A DNA stretch of 64,000 bases from Arenicola marina. Its lineage: Eukaryota; Annelida; Polychaeta; Arenicolidae. The first letter of the stretch is position 1. The number at the start of each line of letters is the position of its first letter. The position numbers and the translations under genes are program-made. The stretch covers positions 16,469,123 through 16,533,122 of the forward strand of contig OZ025263.1 of NCBI GenBank assembly GCA_964019135.1, read 5' to 3'. The notes below the pieces were generated by a model. The model did not search any database and was not told the DNA's origin. It saw only the letters and a program-made list of their open reading frames with translations. Positions 34,376 through 47,109 of the stretch are shown here, in pieces.

Positions 34376-35411
34376 CAAAATGGGTATGCTTACTGAAAAT
34401 GATGTTTAATTGGGAATACGGACGAAAAGAAGGAACCTGGTGTGGTGACATAGAGTCTATATTGGACAAACTGGGTATTATTAATCTATTTGAAGCTAAG
34501 GAGGTATGTAATCTTGATGTATGTGCTACCCGTCTAACAGACCTGCAGAATATTGAATGGAAAGAAGGTTTGCAACCTAAGCTAAGAACTTACATCAGAT
34601 TTAAAAGTCGCATCGAACCAGAGCCATATCTCCGGCAATACCTGAGCAGGAGTCAGCGAGCCCTCCTTGCACAATTCAGGTGTGGTATTATACCGTTGGA
34701 AATCGAAACGGGGAGATTTAGAACGAAGAAAGATCAACACTCTAACCGACACAGGGGAAAGGAAACGCATGAACGCTTATGTCGGATATGCTTATCCGGG
34801 GAGGTGGAAGATGAGGTACATTTTCTTTGCTGTTGTCGGGAGTATAGTAGTCAACGTGAAAACCTGTATCGGGTAGTATCTCTTCCTGATTTTATGGCAC
34901 TGTCTAATTTTATAATAATAAATTGACTTATCTAATACAAAACTACTGGAAGGAGGTAGCGCAATTATTAAGCAATGCATGGGTGTCCCGGCGTAGTTTG
35001 TTATATAACTAAGGCATGAAAACTTAAATTTAGTCAAATACTATCATTTAGTTCTGCTATTTTTTATCGTTTTGATTTATTTAATTGATTAAATTTGTTT
35101 TCTTTCTTTTTTATTGGTTTGTTTTTCCATTCTACTTTACTTCGTTTCTAAGTGTTATTTTGGTTTTTTTGTCTGTCTCTTTTTTTTCTCCATGTTATTA
35201 TTATTATATATATTTTTTCCCGTTATTTTTCTTTTCTTACGCTGATATATGCGGCAGTCCAAAGACTATACATTTCACAGTCACTTGTAGCTACTTGTAA
35301 GCCCAGTAGGGCTGGGTGAGGATTTATATGGTGTGTTTACCCGGTTGTTCATGTTATCAGTTGTATGCCTCATAGGTGACCATAATAAACAAATTACTTA
35401 CTTACTTATTT
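34376..35411 (+). mobile_element. 5'-truncated LINE 3' end with TTAC tail
   Basis: An open frame (34399-34926) matches the C-terminal part of the LINE ORF2 family at 37311-39199: YLSRSQRALLAQFRCGIIPL, then a ribbon CRICLSGEVEDEVHFLC. It is followed by an AT-rich 3' region ending AATAAACAAATTACTTACTTACTT. The 5' part is missing. It begins just where arm A homology ends, so its arrival, or a deletion linked with it, may have removed the last exon of the arm A sulfatase. Confidence 0.7.
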
Positions 35412-37253
35412 ATCCCTACGCTCGCGGCTATGTCAGTTGCCTGCGCCAAGCTATAACAGATATTTTAACCGAACTCAGATCATACAATTTTCTCTGCAAT
35501 TTACAACTGATTGTTACCAAACTGCTTTGACCGCGTTCTACCGCGTTCTTCTACGCGTTGCATTTGTTATATACAGTCATGATGCAATCGGTAAGTCTTA
35601 AGTTCGTTTGGTAAGGATAAAACAAATCCAGCAGGTACAAGTTACTGTTATAAAATAAACACGTATTCGTAATATTGACTAATTGTCAATGATTATTCTG
35701 TTATCACTCTAAAATAAATTATAGCGAGCGATCGAGCTTCTATAGCAACATATACCCGTGTTTTTATGTGTGTTTTTTGTAGGATTTGTTTATATATCCA
35801 TGCGATTGAAAAACCTTAATAGGGCTGTACAGTTCTCGCAGGCTCTATTGCCGGCTTTAGTCTTTCAACAAGAAAAAACACGTGCTCCTAGAACGAGTGC
35901 TCATCACGCTGGTGCCTCGCTGCAGCTGCGTGACGCGCACTCATTGTAGTCAACGTTTGAGGTTTGGGGAACCGGTCGGCTGCGCGGTTTGTGCGTGAAA
36001 AATCGAGTGGTTGTGAAACTATTTTTTGTTTGCTTTGGTCCAGGCATTGTTAATTATAAAACCATAATATAGCTAAAGATAACACATTTATCTCTCCATA
36101 ATGCATGTGGTCCGTTCAATGAGACTGTTGGAAGCGTTGTATTTTGAGGCAAATCATCGATTTTTACATTTCAGCGACAGAGGGAGCACCAATGTCCTCT
36201 CCTGCTGAGTCCATACAAGGAGCGTTGTTACGTAACCATAGATACCGCGCGCAGACGAGCGAGTCATGATGATTATTACGTCATACGACATGGAAAACGC
36301 CGCGCAACACATTAGATCGCCTGATCTGACAGTCACGCATGAGACAACCGCATTCTGGTTTATCAACTGTCTAACCGCTCATATATTGCATAAATCTACT
36401 CGGATGGTTATAATTCTGATAAACAAAAAAACTTTAGTGGTTAGTTGCGCATTCAAGGATAGCTTTAGCCGATGTTGTGTGTGAAGCGAATGAAGGCGAA
36501 CAACCGGAAAGTAAGCTGTACAGGCCGTTGATGCTACGCATTGGTGTAAAGCATAAGTGTGCCTGTCTCGGTGAGTCTCGATAAGATCACGTAAGATCAA
36601 ACTGCCGAGTGGGATTTTACGCTTCGTCCGCCCAATTATGACACTTCAAATCCGGTGTAGATGACTGTGAAACAAAGAATGGGGCGAATGTTTCGACAAC
36701 AATGTGATTAAACCTTATCATCTTCGAAGAACTGCCTAAGAGACGAATAGCACAACAGTTTGCTTCAAGGCAAGGTAACGCAAGTTACCTTTCGCTTTTC
36801 GATTGGCACCGTGGTGTATTATCCCCCACGTGGCGGTGTCGTTTGTTTGAGCAAAGTCTCCTGTCTCATAGATCTGGATTGTTTCGCAAAACCTACTAGG
36901 TTTAAAGACCTTGTCCTTGAAAAAATTATTGCAGGTTCACGCTGCTAGATATAGTACATTTATATTGTTTGGTGGCGGCATGAGTAACCTTTTTCGGATG
37001 ACACTGTCACTGACAGTGACATCACTCACTGTCGCAGTGTCGGACTGACGCTGTCCGTGAGTCACGCCGATCCAACAATCGGCCCTCCTAGCTTCAGCTC
37101 CGAAGGTGAAGGAGTAGGCGAACACTGAATACCACATTATGAACTACTTTTTCACTGGTAACTTTTGATGATCACCCCGGCGCAGCCAAAGAGCGTCTCG
37201 AGCGTCAAGTATGGAAAGCCGATGCGGCGACAAACTGACTTACTGTCCTACAC
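35412..37253. other. No gene recognised (central spacer, part 1)
   Basis: Only short open frames occur. GTGACATCACTCACTGTCG and similar short imperfect inverted words occur near 37000. I see no splice-supported exon and no named element. Confidence 0.5.
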
Positions 37254-37310
37254 ACATGACAATATATTCCACTAGCTTACACGTTGTAAAAACAAACAAA
37301 TTGGTGGAAG
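37254..37310 (+). repeat. 57-bp target duplication of the LINE, left copy
   Basis: It matches 39200-39256 with a handful of mismatches; both contain CCACTAGCTTACACGTTG. A long target duplication flanking a LINE is unusual but known. Confidence 0.7.
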
Positions 37311-39199
37311 ATTCTGAACATGAGGCTGACCGAATGGGTGAACCAAATTGACTTAAGATCAGAAGCACAAGCGGGATATAGAAAAGGGTACTCAACAATC
37401 GATCAAATATATGTTTTACAATCAAATGTCCAAAAATATTTATCGAGTAAAAAAGGTCGATGTTATGTGCTCTTCATTGATTTTTCCAAAGCCTTCGATA
37501 GCATACCTCACAGTTTATTGTGGTATAGTCTGATTGACAAGAGCATGCATGGAAATATAATTCGAGTCATTCGATCGATGTATAAAAATCTGAATTCGTG
37601 CATTGCAACCCACGACGGGTTAACAGAGTATTTCAAATGCACAATTGGCACCCGGCAGGGATGTATGCTTAGTCCACTCCTGTTTTCTTTATACATTGAA
37701 GAATATGTGATGTTTGCTGATGACCTCGCGAACTGTGCCGACACGGTGTATAAATACGCTGGAGAAATTTTGTGAAAAATGGGGTCTGAAAGTAAACATG
37801 GAGAAGACGAAAGTTGTGGTTTTCAGAAGAGAAGGCATTGTAAAGACAACTGAGAAATGGTTTTTCATAGGTAATCCAATTAACGTTGTATCATGTTACA
37901 AATACCTACGAATTGTGGTTACTAGCACTCTGACTTGGACAAAAGCGGTTTCAACATTAGCAGCACAAGCAAACCGAGCACTCTCTTGCATCTATCAGCT
38001 GGACAAGAAACTAAGAGGCCTCCCTGTTGATGTAGCATTTACACTGTTTGACCCCATAATTGTACCTATTCTAACATACGGATCGGAAATTTGGGGATTT
38101 AAAGAGTTTAAAGAGATACAAAAGGTGCAAGTACGCTTTTGCAAAAGAATTTTAGGACTTCCTAAATTTACGTCGGAGGCCGCAGCTCTTGGCGAATGCG
38201 AAAGGTTACCTCTGGCAAGAATATATCATGCTAAATGTATCAAATATTGGTTGAAGATATCAAGGATGCGGCAAACAGATATGTTATATGTTGCTATGAA
38301 ATGCTTAAAGATCTTCATGTGCACAACAGGAAAACTTGGGTAACGTCAGTGAGAGAACTGCTGAATAAATACGGACTAAATGACATCTGGTTAAATCACG
38401 AAAACGATGACAAACGAAGTATTCTCGATGTTTTCAATGAGAGGGTTCAATATAAAATGAAAGACGAATGGTCAACGATCTCGCGAAATCAGAGCCGATT
38501 AAGCGTATATTGCACATTTAAGGATGAACTGACACCTGAACTGTACATATACCATGTTAGCATCACAAGACTACGAAAGGCACTTTCACGGTTCAGATGT
38601 TCTGCACATAAGCTCGCCATCGAGTTAGGTCGCAGAGATGGCACGCTACTAGAAAACCGTCTGTGTAAATATTGCGCGGAAATAGGTACCACAATTATTG
38701 AAGATGAGTACCATGTCCTATTATGCTGCCCCAAATTCACTGACATTCGCCAAGAATATATACCATGTTAGCATCACAAGACTACGAAAGGCACTTTCAC
38801 GGTTCAGATGTTCTGCACATAAGCTCGCCATCGAGTTAGGTCGCAGAGATGGCACGCTACTAGAAAACCGTCTGTGTAAATATTGCGCGGAAATAGGTAC
38901 CACAATTATTGAAGATGAGTACCATGTCCTATTATGCTGCCCCAAATTCACTGACATTCGCCAAGAATATATTGAATATGTATACTGGAATCCGCCAAGT
39001 TTTGAAAACTTTAGAATTTTAATGTCAACGAAAGAAATCTCTGTCATACGGAAACTAGCAATGTTTGTATATATCCCTGATAATCAGATCCGATTCAACA
39101 CCACTGATTGTTAATGTCCCTGCACAAAATGCTATATGCACACTTCATTTGGTCCTGAAGGCATTGAAGACCAAATAAACAACAATAACAACAACACCA
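37311..39199 (+). mobile_element. 5'-truncated LINE (RT to zinc ribbon) with long target duplication
   Basis: From 37320 the frame reads RT motifs in order: AQAGYRKGYSTIDQI, FIDFSKAFDSIPHSLL, GTRQGCMLSPLLFSLYIEE, then MFADDLANC (about 20 codons present in the minus-strand relative are missing just before it), then VSCYKYL, PILTYGSEIWGF and the C-terminal ribbon CKYCAEIGTTIIEDEYHVLLCC. Frames shift near 37740 and 38300. A 211-bp tandem duplication at about 38546-38967 breaks the 3' part. The 3' tail is AATAAACAACAATAACAAC. No endonuclease is present, so the copy is dead. Confidence 0.85.
38546..38967 (+). repeat. 211-bp tandem duplication inside the LINE
   Basis: The stretch from ATATACCATGTTAGCATCAC to CATTCGCCAAGAAT occurs twice, offset by 211 bp, and seems identical. 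Since 211 is not divisible by three, it shifts the frame. Confidence 0.88.
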
Positions 39200-39256
39200 A
39201 CATGACAATTTATTCCACTAGCTTACACGTTGCAAAAACCAACAAATTTGTGGAAG
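39200..39256 (+). repeat. 57-bp target duplication of the LINE, right copy
   Basis: It is the partner of 37254-37310 and begins directly after the AAC-rich LINE tail. Confidence 0.7.
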
Positions 39257-41520
39257 AGAACACTGATGGGTCACGAAGAAATGTATTCAAGAATAAAAAT
39301 AAGATGGTCTAAGAAAGAAAACAAAAACAGTGGGGGGATATTGTTTTTAAATAAAAATGGTTGTGCGAAAAATTCTTTGTTGCTTTCTTGGACTGACATT
39401 GAACGGTTAATTCTTTGTACTGTTTTCTTTAAACCTGATAGCTTAAAACAAAGAAAAGTACCAGACAACTGAAGCAAAAAAAAGGCGATTTACAAAGTTC
39501 AACAAAGTAGGAGGAACCATTTGTTATAAGAAAAAACAAATCACTGAGACCAAAAAAGGGAATTAATGCAAAGAAGGGCATTGAAGCAAAAAAGCGCATT
39601 GAAGTAAAAAAGTAAAAAGGTAGAAAAGTAAAGCCAAAAGAAACACGTAATTAAGATTAATTGAAAAACCTTGACAATTAAATATATTAAAAAACAACAT
39701 CTATTAAAAAGACAATCTATTGACGAAGGAAACTTGGTTGACAAAGAATATTAAAAAGTGATTGAGAAAAAATTGTTGAATCTGTGGACTTCACAGTGCC
39801 ATTCACATGCGGTTCAAGATGGAAACTTACACAATAAGTTTAGTTGTTTAATGACGATGGCAAAGTTCTCCAATTTTAGGAACCACCATAGTGACTAGCA
39901 TAAGTTTCACTCACTTGATATAAGAGATTTACTGACATTATGTGCCATTGTATTGACTACAATGAGTCTGTGCTGCTCAAGGTTTAACTGGTTGATAATT
40001 CTGATGCATTGTTCAGGGAGCTAGTCTGTATATTTATCTATGATAGTTTGCTAAATGTATAATAGAGGGATGCCTTGAGATGGGCCATTTTTGCTCAAGT
40101 ATCATCACGCACTCAAATGGCACTATAATACAGCTTCAGGGCATCTGATGCAATTCTGCAATTCTCCTCTTTCCCACTTATCCATGATAGCATCAGCATT
40201 CAGTCAAACAAAGCTGCCATGCCGATTTTGGTTTCGCCCGCGCTGTGCCGTTAAATAGCTTCGACGTGCTGCTTCAAAGTTAAATTGTTTTTATTTCCAT
40301 CTCCAGCCATTGTGTACATGTGTTGACTCAAATCAATCCTACAATCAATCTTAAGACAGTCCTACTTATATCAAATGTACATCAAAGGTGTGAATAACAA
40401 CGATGTGCAGTTAGACTCTTAACAACCAGTCAGATTAACGCAATGTGATGTTTGTTTAAAGCCAATCGGGTCGACTGTCACGCCGCGCTGCCATGTAGCG
40501 AGTTAGCATAGGGATTAACTATAATAAGCCGAAATGTCGGTCATAAATCGCGTTAGCGAGGGAGTCGCCTAATAAAGGGGCTTTAACATGTAAAAGTGTT
40601 CCTCAGCGGGAGTCGTATAATGAAGGCACCATATAATGCTCATTGTTAAAGTATTATACAAATTAAGCACATTTGTAGGCCTAATGGTATATAACCATTT
40701 TGTCTAAATTAGACAACTATTATAATTACAATTCTTATAGCTCGTAATTTGTTCACATATCATACAGAAAAATTCACCTTTCAAATTATTCTCTTAAAAA
40801 TGCACTTGATACATGGTTTAAGCTTGGTAGTAAATCTATTACCATGTGGTGATTGACGTTGTACGAAAAATACACATCATTATGAACATATACACTAACA
40901 ATTTGCAGAGAAACATTTTGCTATATTGCATAGCTTCATGCACAAAACAACTTAGTAATACAATATCAGGGATTTTGTTTGTCATTAGCTGGACAAAATA
41001 GTAGTTCACATTATTTTTGTAACAGAGAGGGCACATACTGAGTTCTAAGACTATTATGTAAAGGACATACGCATTTGAAATGACATTCATGTTCTATAAT
41101 ATTTAGATTCTCTGTATTGCAGTAAGCAATAAGCGAACCTTCGTGTACGGAAGATAAACTAGATACAATGTAACAATTACCAATGTTATCAGGCGAAGGC
41201 AGCGAAACTGCGTGTTCGGCTGATAAGCTTGATAAAGTTTAACAAATTACTAATGTTACCAGGCGAAGACAGGCCGACTATGTAGATTTGTCATTATGTC
41301 ATTTTTGGATGACCGAATGAGATTTAAAATTAATAAATATCATTTTAGATGTTAGCCGTGACCCTATGCACCCTCAATTTATATACGCTCACAAACGAAG
41401 TATCTCAAATCACCAGAAGCTTTAATAAACTACTTTTGCTTTAAAATGTTTTTTTCTTCGCCATTTCGCCAAAGTCCCATCGGTTGCCCCCGAGTGGTCA
41501 TCGATTAGCCCTGCGGTCCA
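39257..41520. other. No gene recognised (central spacer, part 2)
   Basis: An A-rich stretch with GCATTGAAG(C/T)AAAAAAG repeats lies near 39575-39620. An open frame at 39230-39472 has no recognisable domain. The rest is AT-rich DNA running into the 3' flank of the arm B sulfatase. Confidence 0.5.
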
Positions 41521-44500
41521 TCAAAGCCACGGTTCCCATGCCCCGCCTTTCACTGGCTGTGCAGCGGGGTCAGACGTAAAGATCAAAGGATGCACGGCTG
41601 TGGCGTCATATCCGGCTAGTTTCTCTAGCATCTCCATCACAATGTCTGGGCGCTCGTCAGACAAGTCGCGTCTTTCCTCGGGGTCCTGGGAGATGTCGAA
41701 CAGCCAGATGTTCTTCTTCGAGTCTCTCGCCATCTCTAGGGTGACATTGACGTGTCCAGGGGGCGCCACCCAGTCACCACGCCCTAAAGCGAAAATGAAC
41801 GTATGTATGCCGGTTGGATCCGCATTTTACCACGTTGTCGATAAGCAATAAGCAATGTATACTTATTTTGCAGGCACATTAGTATGACCATGCTCGTTAA
41901 AGCCCAGGGCAGACAGATCTTGCCTATTTTTGCCAATCTGACATTATGGGGAACATTGCGGTACATTATATGATAATTCTCTAAGGTGAAAGAGTTTCTC
42001 TACGTTTTAAATGTATTTATCTACAGCATCGAATCGGATGACATATATGCCACAACATTTTAATACTATTGTATATATGGATGACAAAACAAATTGCTTA
42101 CAAGATGAAAATAACTTCAGACAACATCATACATTGCAACCGAACTGGTTTTATGAAGCATCGATATGTTGGAGAGGACACTTATATCATAATACATATA
42201 ACTGGAAAACAAAATTTAGATACTATGCGTCGACTTTGTACACCAAGGAAAATGCATAAGGCACATAACAGAACAATCTGCAGAGATATATCTGGTTGTG
42301 TAATAAATATTGAGTGGATGTACAGTAGTTTCCTATCTGAATGGGGTTGAGAGCTGCCCATTATCGCCAAAATCTTAGCAAGATTACGAGAGTTCCAGAA
42401 ATAGTTTAGCATGCTTTCCTAAATTCAAATGAGTCTGGATCTATAGTCCATTTTACCTGGATTTCCCGTGAGAATCTTCCAGTTGTCCACCCTTAGAGCC
42501 GCTCGAAATTGATTGTCAAAAGGACTATCTGGCCTCCTGACACCTTTACTATGCTCTATCGGATTAATGTGGTGTAAAATCTCTCTCCTCTCTGCCTTGG
42601 CGTCCACACTGCGGAAAGATAGGGCCGGCGTTAAGTGACACGTGAACAGGTTGTGTGTTTAAAAAAAAAATCAAACAGCAATTTACCAATAACGTTATCA
42701 TTTTCAAAATATGTTCGAGAAATGTTCTTTCGGACTGTATGCATGTTAAATATGTACGATATAGATATGTTATTATATTTAAAAGGGCAAACAAAGACTG
42801 AATTTTTATGTCGTAGTACGCAAGAAAGCCACACAGCTATACCTCTTACATAAAATGTTATAATTTGTTATCAAATAAATGGGCTTAACAACATGGCGTG
42901 TTAGTTACTGCGTAACATAAGTGTTCTGATACAATAAGAACCTAAATATGTCATTTCCATTTAAAATACTTTATAATTTGCTGTATAAGAATTGTAAACA
43001 AACATGCGACAAGAAACTGATATTGGTTTTATATCTGGTGACTGATCCCGACAGTCTACACGTGGGAGCTAAGCAACATGGCGAATGGAATGGCGTGCAT
43101 GTGATAATGACGTTAAGACCAACAGGGAGTGGATATTAGGTCGAAGCCTATGGATCCACGAGGCACTAATCTTGCGCGGGACCTGCATTATCTCGGCACT
43201 ATGGGCTTGAAATATACTGATATATCTTATATATATAAAAATACTGATCTATCTTATATATATAAAAATACTGATATATCTCAGTGGCAGATCAAGAAGG
43301 GGGTAGGGTGGTTGTACACAATTAACCCCCTTTGTGAGTGAGGATTCCTTATGTCAATGCCAACTCTTCTCCGCCCGTCTTCCGGTCATACAATGCTATT
43401 TGAACTGGCTCAAGCTACCCAAAGTGCCCCTACGTACCCTTTTTCATAATAAGTTGCGAGAAGGGGTGATCAGCATAAATGCCTTTTTCCACATATCTGC
43501 CTCTAACCAAGCTACACTTATTACTATGCTAAAATTTGTTATTATTAAATAGTGAGATTACATGCCACCACCAAGCTATGTCATCCGCCGTGTGACAGCG
43601 TTCCTGACCTGAGTACATTCCAGATGTCATAGCCATCGAGTCCCATTCCTGACGTGTTCCCTCCAGCCAGCCCGACGAGGGTAGGGAACCAGTCAGTCAC
43701 GTGCATCACCTCGTGACTGGTGGCGCCACCCCGCGATAAGAAAGGGCCGCTGACAAAACTCACTCCACGGATTCCGCCCTCGAAGAACGTTCCCTTTTTC
43801 CCACGGAGAGGGTAGTTACTGCCTCCATATGCTGGCGTAGCACCATTGTCTGAACCAAGAACAAACAGGCAAAGTTTACAGATACAGTCTTGTCCAATAA
43901 ATAACTCTACGAAGACGCTGCACCTGGCCCTAGTTCTTGATTTATTTGTACAATTTGAGCACTCAGTACATATTCTGTACACCCCATCAACATCGGTTAC
44001 TTACGCACCAAGAGCAATTTGAGATTGCATTGTGACCGTTTCCCCGAGAAGTGTTTCTTACCGAGCAGATGATCTTGTCCTTGCAAATTCGGAAGACGTA
44101 AAGTAAATAAGCCCGGGGGGGGGGCACTGAAATACAAATCTGGTGAGGGAACTCCGCGGGTGCTTTGAAGCCTGACTTTTGTGATGAAACAGATACCCCT
44201 ATAGAGCCAGGGGCGGATCAAGGGGGGCGCCGTCCCGGCCTCAGCCCCCTCTTTTAGGGCCGAAATTTATATAATTTATACCATTTAACATATGAAAACC
44301 AATACCGTCGCCCCCCCCCCCCTTTCCAGCATATCTGGATCCGACCCTGAAACCGGCCCCCTCTATCCAGATTTTCTGGATCCGCCCCTGAGAGCGGATA
44401 TTTTAAAACTTGCGCCCGGAGGGAGGGCGGGGGGCTCTAAAAACATGCTTTCATAGAGCCGGTTGCCAGGAATAAATGACTCCAACCGAGCGGGTTTTGG

Positions 44501-46789
44501 CGGAACATCCCCCAAACCCAGCCACGTATTAAGTACACCCCCCCCCCCCCCCAGGAAAAGTGAATGATTGTTATAGCAAAACTTAAACTTAGGACTAGCT
44601 TTTTTAACTTTTGTGTAATGGCGCTTGTTGGATGTATCTCCTGAAGCTGCAGGTTGCAGCGTCCCGCGTGATCCATATTTATAATGTAACTTACCAGTGG
44701 AAAATATCAGCAGAGTGTTGTCCCACAACCCTTGGTCTTTCAACGACTTGGTGATATCGGCTACAGCTTCATCTAAAGCCGTCACCATACCTGGGGCGAA
44801 ATATATGTCAAGACCAAGACGAGCCTCTTGCAGGGCATAGAATGGTGGGCGCCAAGACTCCGCGTTTGAAACGAAACCTACCATAGGGGCACTCCTAAAA
44901 TGCAGCTGCTTGTGGGTCAGGCGTGGGAGCAATGCCCCCTTGGACTATTACTGTTATATCACCATGGCACTCTACCCTTCAGTAGACCGTGGTCCGCAAG
45001 TAATATATGGACTACTCTTATGCACAGACTCTTATGGCCCACTTTTCTTACATAGACCATGAACCACGACTTTTATGTAGGCCATGGTGCAATTGGACCT
45101 TTTACTATTACTATTATGTAACCATGGCACTCTACTCTTCTATGGAATTTAATCCACTATTGTCTGAACTACTCTATTACTACTTTTACATGGGACATGA
45201 GTAACTATACTTCGCGTCGACTACACCCCACTACGTTTATATCTATAGCATAAAACACTACTCTTATGGAGACCATATGACCCCCTGCCAAAATGAAGGC
45301 AATTGCTCAGTACTCCTATATAATGATCATCATCCACTACTCGTATTAAGACAGTTGCTATATATGATACCGGTCATGGCCATCTACTCTTATATACAGC
45401 TCATTGTGTACCTGCATACGTCCTCCGATCCGTATCCGCTATGTGATCATATGACTCCATGTATTTATCTGGTACTTGTAAAGGGGAATGGACGGCCTGG
45501 AAAGCTAGGTACATGAACAAGGGCTGAAACACAGAAATAAGCACATGTTATTCGCTTTGTCAAGCAGAAGTGGCAGGAGATGAAGAATGAGGGACACACT
45601 GAGAATAATTTTATAAACAGATTGATTGATGTGTTGCGCTTTTTAGTGTGAGCGTTATTATAGAATTGGCGTGGGTACAACCGATGTGAGAACAATGAAC
45701 AGAATCTGATTCAATCCAATGTAGACTAGCCCCCCCCCCCTCCCCCACCCCTCCCTACCAGCTAGCTTTTTAAAAATTCCTCCCACTTACCTGGTCTTCG
45801 TCGCTCGCAGCATGAGTTTCTATTAATTTAATTGTGTGGTCTCTGAACAGTTCTGTGGAGTATCCCGTTTGATTCCATAGATTTCGCTCGTTGTGGTGGA
45901 AGTCCAGGAATCCATGCAACATGTGCGTGAAGTAATCTTCCGCAGCGCAGTAATATCCTGCAGCGAATGTAATAATCACGAATGTCAGTAGTTACCGCAT
46001 TCATGCGACAATTTAATTTTTCCAAGTACAGTGATCATAAAGTGTGATTATTTGAAATTAAGATTTCTGTGACGTGAAGAGTCATTTTAATACGCTTGAA
46101 GAAACAATTAATAATTGCAATTAAGAATGACTTATTAATGGACAAACCGTAATGGCTGTCGAAGCCGCGGTGGGTGGGAAGGTAGTCTCTAGAGTGAAAG
46201 CCCAAGTGCCACTTCCCGACCATGTGAGTTGCGTATCCATTTTCCTTCATTTTTTGAGCTAGTATAGGAAACTTCAGAGGAATGGCCGCTTTTGAATCAG
46301 CCATCATTTTACTAGTTTGGAGCCCTGTATGAATCTGCAAGGCAAAGTCACAAATGATTTACTCAAGTATTGCGTAGCGTTATCTCCATATTTAAATTGT
46401 TTTCCATCCACGGTGAATTTGTCAGCAATATGCTATTATTTTCACAGTATGAGGACAATATACGCTACCTGGTATCTGCCAGTCATCAGCTGACCGCGTG
46501 TTGGCCCACAGCAATGCTGCACATAATAATTCTCCAGCTTTACCCCGGACTCCGCCAAGGCGTCTAGATTGGGCGTCTTGACCTCTGACCCGTGGTAGCC
46601 TACGTCATTCCAGCCCAAGTCGTCCGCCAGAATAAAGACGATGTGTGGCTTTTGTGACGTCAGATGACGTCTCGAAAATGTAGACCTACCGGCGTAGACA
46701 CTATCGAAATTAACCCAATAGGTCCAAGTGACCGTTGTTGTCATTATGGCCAAAACTACTAGACATTGTCGATGTGATAGCTTCATCAT
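41521..46789 (-). CDS. Arylsulfatase (ARSB/I/J type), complete, arm B
   Basis: Eight exons on minus: 46789-46469, 46334-46148, 45957-45791, 45523-45412, 44790-44695, 43849-43609, 42608-42457 and 41783-41521. They total 1,539 nt and 512 aa, and all junctions keep phase. Residues about 10-27 form a signal-anchor. [13 protein letters not shown] holds the metal-binding Asp pair (56-57). C94 in CGPTR is the residue converted to formylglycine (family CxPxR rule; here Thr replaces the usual Ser). MVGKWHLG (145-152) and STDNGG (about 293-298) complete the active site. The end (GDWVAPPGH ... [15 protein letters not shown]) is typical of ARSB/I/J sulfatases, which remove sulfate from glycosaminoglycans in lysosome or secretory pathway. 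The substrate here is unknown. Length is near human ARSB (533 aa). Intron 5 carries poly-C/MITE insertions. Confidence 0.92.
43215..43280. repeat. 33-bp tandem repeat in sulfatase intron 6
   Basis: ACTGATATATCTTATATATA-type units repeat about two and a half times. Not coding. Confidence 0.75.
44208..44390. mobile_element. 183-bp MITE (CAGGGGCGGATC ends) in sulfatase intron 5
   Basis: CAGGGGCGGATCAAG at the left and CTGGATCCGCCCCTG at the right form inverted ends, with AGAGC next to both (a possible short target duplication). A poly-C tract lies inside. It is in the intron, so harmless to the coding sequence. The CAG start suggests a hAT-related family, but an 8-bp duplication is not visible. 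Confidence 0.6.
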
Positions 46790-47109
46790 TACAAATAGTA
46801 TACCTTACAAACCGTCGCACATGAAATTTGTTCTAAGTGTGCGAGCCCTCATAAGTCGGTCTCAACTTTTGCCCACTTTAAATGACCTTCGTGATTTCAC
46901 GTGGAATGTTAACGTATATCGGAGTATCGATTCCTGTTTAGCTTTAAGTTGGTGATTACTGGGATCAATACTCAGTTGACATTCAACGTAACATCTAAAA
47001 TTACAAATTAATTTTTTTAATTTTTAATTTATCGCACTTTAAATACCGTGAACAGTTGTGATTATATTTGCGGCAGCGTATTTTTGCGCTGAGGCGAGAT
47101 TACTAGAAG

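Noticed and set aside
34582..34770. Minus-strand open frame opposite the LINE
   Set aside because: It is the antisense shadow of the LINE C-terminal frame.
39230..39472. 80-aa open frame after the LINE tail
   Set aside because: A-rich composition, no domain, no splice support, and its start lies in the LINE target duplication.
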